Assembly (NCBI GenBank): GCA_021204565.1
Contig: JAJPZE010000146.1
Coordinates: forward strand, 1 to 6,904
Source: Prevotella sp.
GTDB taxonomy: Bacteria > Bacteroidota > Bacteroidia > Bacteroidales > Bacteroidaceae
Direction: 5' to 3'
DNA length: 6,904 nucleotides
The stretch's first letter is position 1. Every line of letters starts with the position of its first letter. Made by a program: the position numbers and the translations under genes. The notes under the pieces are model-generated. The model did not search any database. It was not told the DNA's origin and worked only from the letters and a program-made list of their open reading frames with translations. Shown here piece by piece: positions 5,038 to 6,904 of this stretch.

Positions 5038-6873
5038 TTATACTTGTTTTACATCCATCCGGCACGCCTTGCAATCAAATTCGAGACGCACCCGGCGGTT
5101 GTTTCCGAAGCGGAGAAAGAGCGGCTCGCGCCAAGTCGGGACGGCGCCGCCGTGCTTTGTGCAATACCCTAATGCATAGCGTATGCAGTGTTTGCATTGC
5201 ATTAACGGGCAGTTGAAAGCGGACGGGTCAACCTCCGGCGCAACGTTATATCCGCCGAATCCCGCCTCTTTATATACTTCCGCGGCGAGCGAATTGGCAA
5301 CATTCTTCGGCTTATACGCCGGGTTTAACGCCGCGACAGATGCGCCGGCGGGCGGCGGCAACTTGTCTCTTGCGGGCTTATACGCTTTATATCGTTCGTC
5401 GAGAAGGCGCGCCAAGTCGTGCCGGAGTTCGGATAAAGCGGCGGGAGATATGAAGTATTGCGCGGCTTCGTCCTCTATATTGATCTCAACTGCCTTATAT
5501 ATCGTATTGCCCCAGCGGGACAACAGGGTCCGTATGTTGTCGGATTGCGGTTTCGTTGCGATTGTGTGCGCAAAGCTGATAGCTGTCTTCACGCCCTCTT
5601 CCCGCTCGGTTTCTGCGGCGAGCGAGAAGCCGTCGGGCGTCGCGCTATATGTTAATTTGACGGGTATGCGCCGCGTTGCGACCCGCTTGGAGAGGAGCTT
5701 GTCGAACGCCGCGTCTCTGTTGCGATAGAGCGTCATCCCCGTTTTCAGTCCTTTGGGCATAACGAGAGGGAAGATACGGGTTCCCTCCGCGCGGTTCACA
5801 CGGAACCCTTTTAATTCGTTATTTTTGTCAAAGAAACATACGCCGTCGCCGTTAGAGAGCGTCGTAAAGCCGGAAATGATAATGCATCTGCCCTCAATCT
5901 TCTTTACGATACCGACGCTCTCGCCCGTCACTTTCGGCGTGTTGAACGAGCCGGTATTCGGTTTCCGCCCCGCGAAGAAATAGGTGGTGTATCCCCGGTT
6001 AAACGTTTTGGCGAGGTCGGGAGTGAAGGCATACTCCGTCCGCCCTATCGAACTGCGGGCGTATTCACCACTTCGCCGCCGGCATAACTCGTCAAGCCGT
6101 TGGCTGTAAGCCGACACGACGTTCTTCACGTACCCATCTCCTTTGAGCCGTCCTTCAATCTTAAACGAGCATACACCGGCGTCCGCAAGCTCCTCCAAAT
6201 GATTTATGAGGGCGAAGTCTTTTAGCGAAAGGAGATACAAACCCGCCTTTATAACCTCTCCGCCGCCATCTATGAGGTCGAATTTCATACGGCAGAATTG
6301 CGCGCATTCCCCTCTGTTGGCGCTACGGGAGAAGAAGTATTGCGAGGCGTAACACGCGCCCGAATAACTCGTGCACAACGCTCCGTGAACAAAACACTCT
6401 ATCTCCACGTCCGGACAAGCGGCGTTCACGGCGCGTATCTCTTCCAACGACATCTCGCGTCCGAGCACCACGCGGGTGAAGCCGAGCGCCCTCAACATCA
6501 GCACGTCCTCTGCGGAGCGTATGTCGGTCTGCGTGGATGCGTGTAGCGGGACCCCCGTCCCGGCGGTCAAGGGGAGCAGCGCAAGGTCTTGAACAAGTAT
6601 TGCGTCGATGCCCGCCTTGTCCAATTGCTTAATCATCTGGCTTACGTCGTCCGTCTCGTTATCGTAGATAATGGTGTTCAGCGTCGCATAAACCTTTACG
6701 CGGAACTTATGCGCATATTCAATCAGACGGGCGATATCGGAGATTGTGTTGCCCGCTGCGGCACGCGCTCCAAAGCGTTCCGCGCCGATATAAACTGCGT
6801 CGGCACCGCAATCGACCGCGGCAACACCGCACGCATAATCCCTTGCCGGGGCAAGCAACTCCAAAGTACGCAT
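5038..6873 (-). CDS. rlhA: RlhA-like U32 family protein, 23S rRNA C2501 hydroxylation
   Basis: A 611-residue U32-family protein. In E. coli, RlhA (YdcP) is needed to make 5-hydroxycytidine at 23S rRNA position 2501, so the annotation 'peptidase' is misleading. Evidence: LELLAPARD at the N-terminus, GADAVYIGAERFGARA (23-38), ATLNTIIYDNE (63-73), LHASTQTDIR (110-119), and the U32 signature ECFVHGALCTSYSGACYAS (159-177). Cys167, Cys174, Cys190 and Cys194 are placed like the iron-sulfur ligands of the family, within RSANRGECAQFCR. SFKIEGRLKG (236-245) and a C-terminal DUF3656-like part end with CKHC, C571 and FDCKACRM (C601, C604). The match runs over nearly the full length of E. coli RlhA as I recall it. 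The ATG at 6873 is the first possible: an in-frame TAG lies at 6891-6889. Its promoter is beyond the window. It is followed after 4 nt by the zinc-ribbon membrane protein. Confidence 0.9.
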   Translation of the reverse strand: MRTLELLAPARDYACGVAAVDCGADAVYIGAERFGARAAAGNTISDIARLIEYAHKFRVKVYATLNTIIYDNETDDVSQMIKQLDKAGIDAILVQDLALLPLTAGTGVPLHASTQTDIRSAEDVLMLRALGFTRVVLGREMSLEEIRAVNAACPDVEIECFVHGALCTSYSGACYASQYFFSRSANRGECAQFCRMKFDLIDGGGEVIKAGLYLLSLKDFALINHLEELADAGVCSFKIEGRLKGDGYVKNVVSAYSQRLDELCRRRSGEYARSSIGRTEYAFTPDLAKTFNRGYTTYFFAGRKPNTGSFNTPKVTGESVGIVKKIEGRCIIISGFTTLSNGDGVCFFDKNNELKGFRVNRAEGTRIFPLVMPKGLKTGMTLYRNRDAAFDKLLSKRVATRRIPVKLTYSATPDGFSLAAETEREEGVKTAISFAHTIATKPQSDNIRTLLSRWGNTIYKAVEINIEDEAAQYFISPAALSELRHDLARLLDERYKAYKPARDKLPPPAGASVAALNPAYKPKNVANSLAAEVYKEAGFGGYNVAPEVDPSAFNCPLMQCKHCIRYALGYCTKHGGAVPTWREPLFLRFGNNRRVRLEFDCKACRMDVKQV

Positions 6874-6904
6874 CGTCAGATAATTGCGCTAATACCGCAC
6901 GGCG

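Noticed and set aside
5183..5728. Plus-strand open frame (181 codons) opposite the rlhA-like gene
   Set aside because: The opposite strand encodes a conserved full-length U32 protein; this frame is a shadow of its codon bias.

Overview
The window looks like chromosomal DNA from a member of the Bacteroidales (Bacteroidota). Three promoters have the Bacteroidota form (TTTG about 20 bp upstream of TAnnTTTG), no start codon has a good Shine-Dalgarno sequence, and the tRNA gene lacks an encoded CCA. Several protein families are typical of gut Bacteroidales: PCMD, the calycin-like domain, and a surface lipoprotein with a C-I-K-D-E-E export signature. I cannot fix the genus. Every gene I accept is on the minus strand, so transcription runs from high to low coordinates.

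Region 6873-4050 holds two tightly linked genes 4 nt apart. The first is a U32-family protein that matches RlhA, the 23S rRNA cytidine-2501 hydroxylation factor. The second is an uncharacterised membrane protein with a lipobox, an SH3-like segment, five membrane spans and a C-terminal zinc ribbon. Next, with its own promoter, comes a DJ-1/PfpI family gene (3922-3371). It is followed by a tRNA-Lys(CTT) gene with its own promoter and a strong intrinsic terminator (3337-3161).

Region 3160-2845 has no credible gene but is full of repeats. There are three near-identical 23-bp tandem units closed by an inverted copy (a 31-bp imperfect stem), a second inverted repeat sharing bases with the first, and a 12-bp direct repeat flanking the main hairpin. 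This is the least explained part of the window.

Region 2844-1 is a probable three-gene operon driven by a clear promoter at 2844-2813. It encodes a surface-type PCMD lipoprotein, an outer-membrane beta-barrel protein, and a secreted protein with a calycin-like (lipocalin-fold) domain that runs off the window edge. Together these look like a cell-envelope or surface module, perhaps for binding a ligand. The ligand cannot be read from the sequence.
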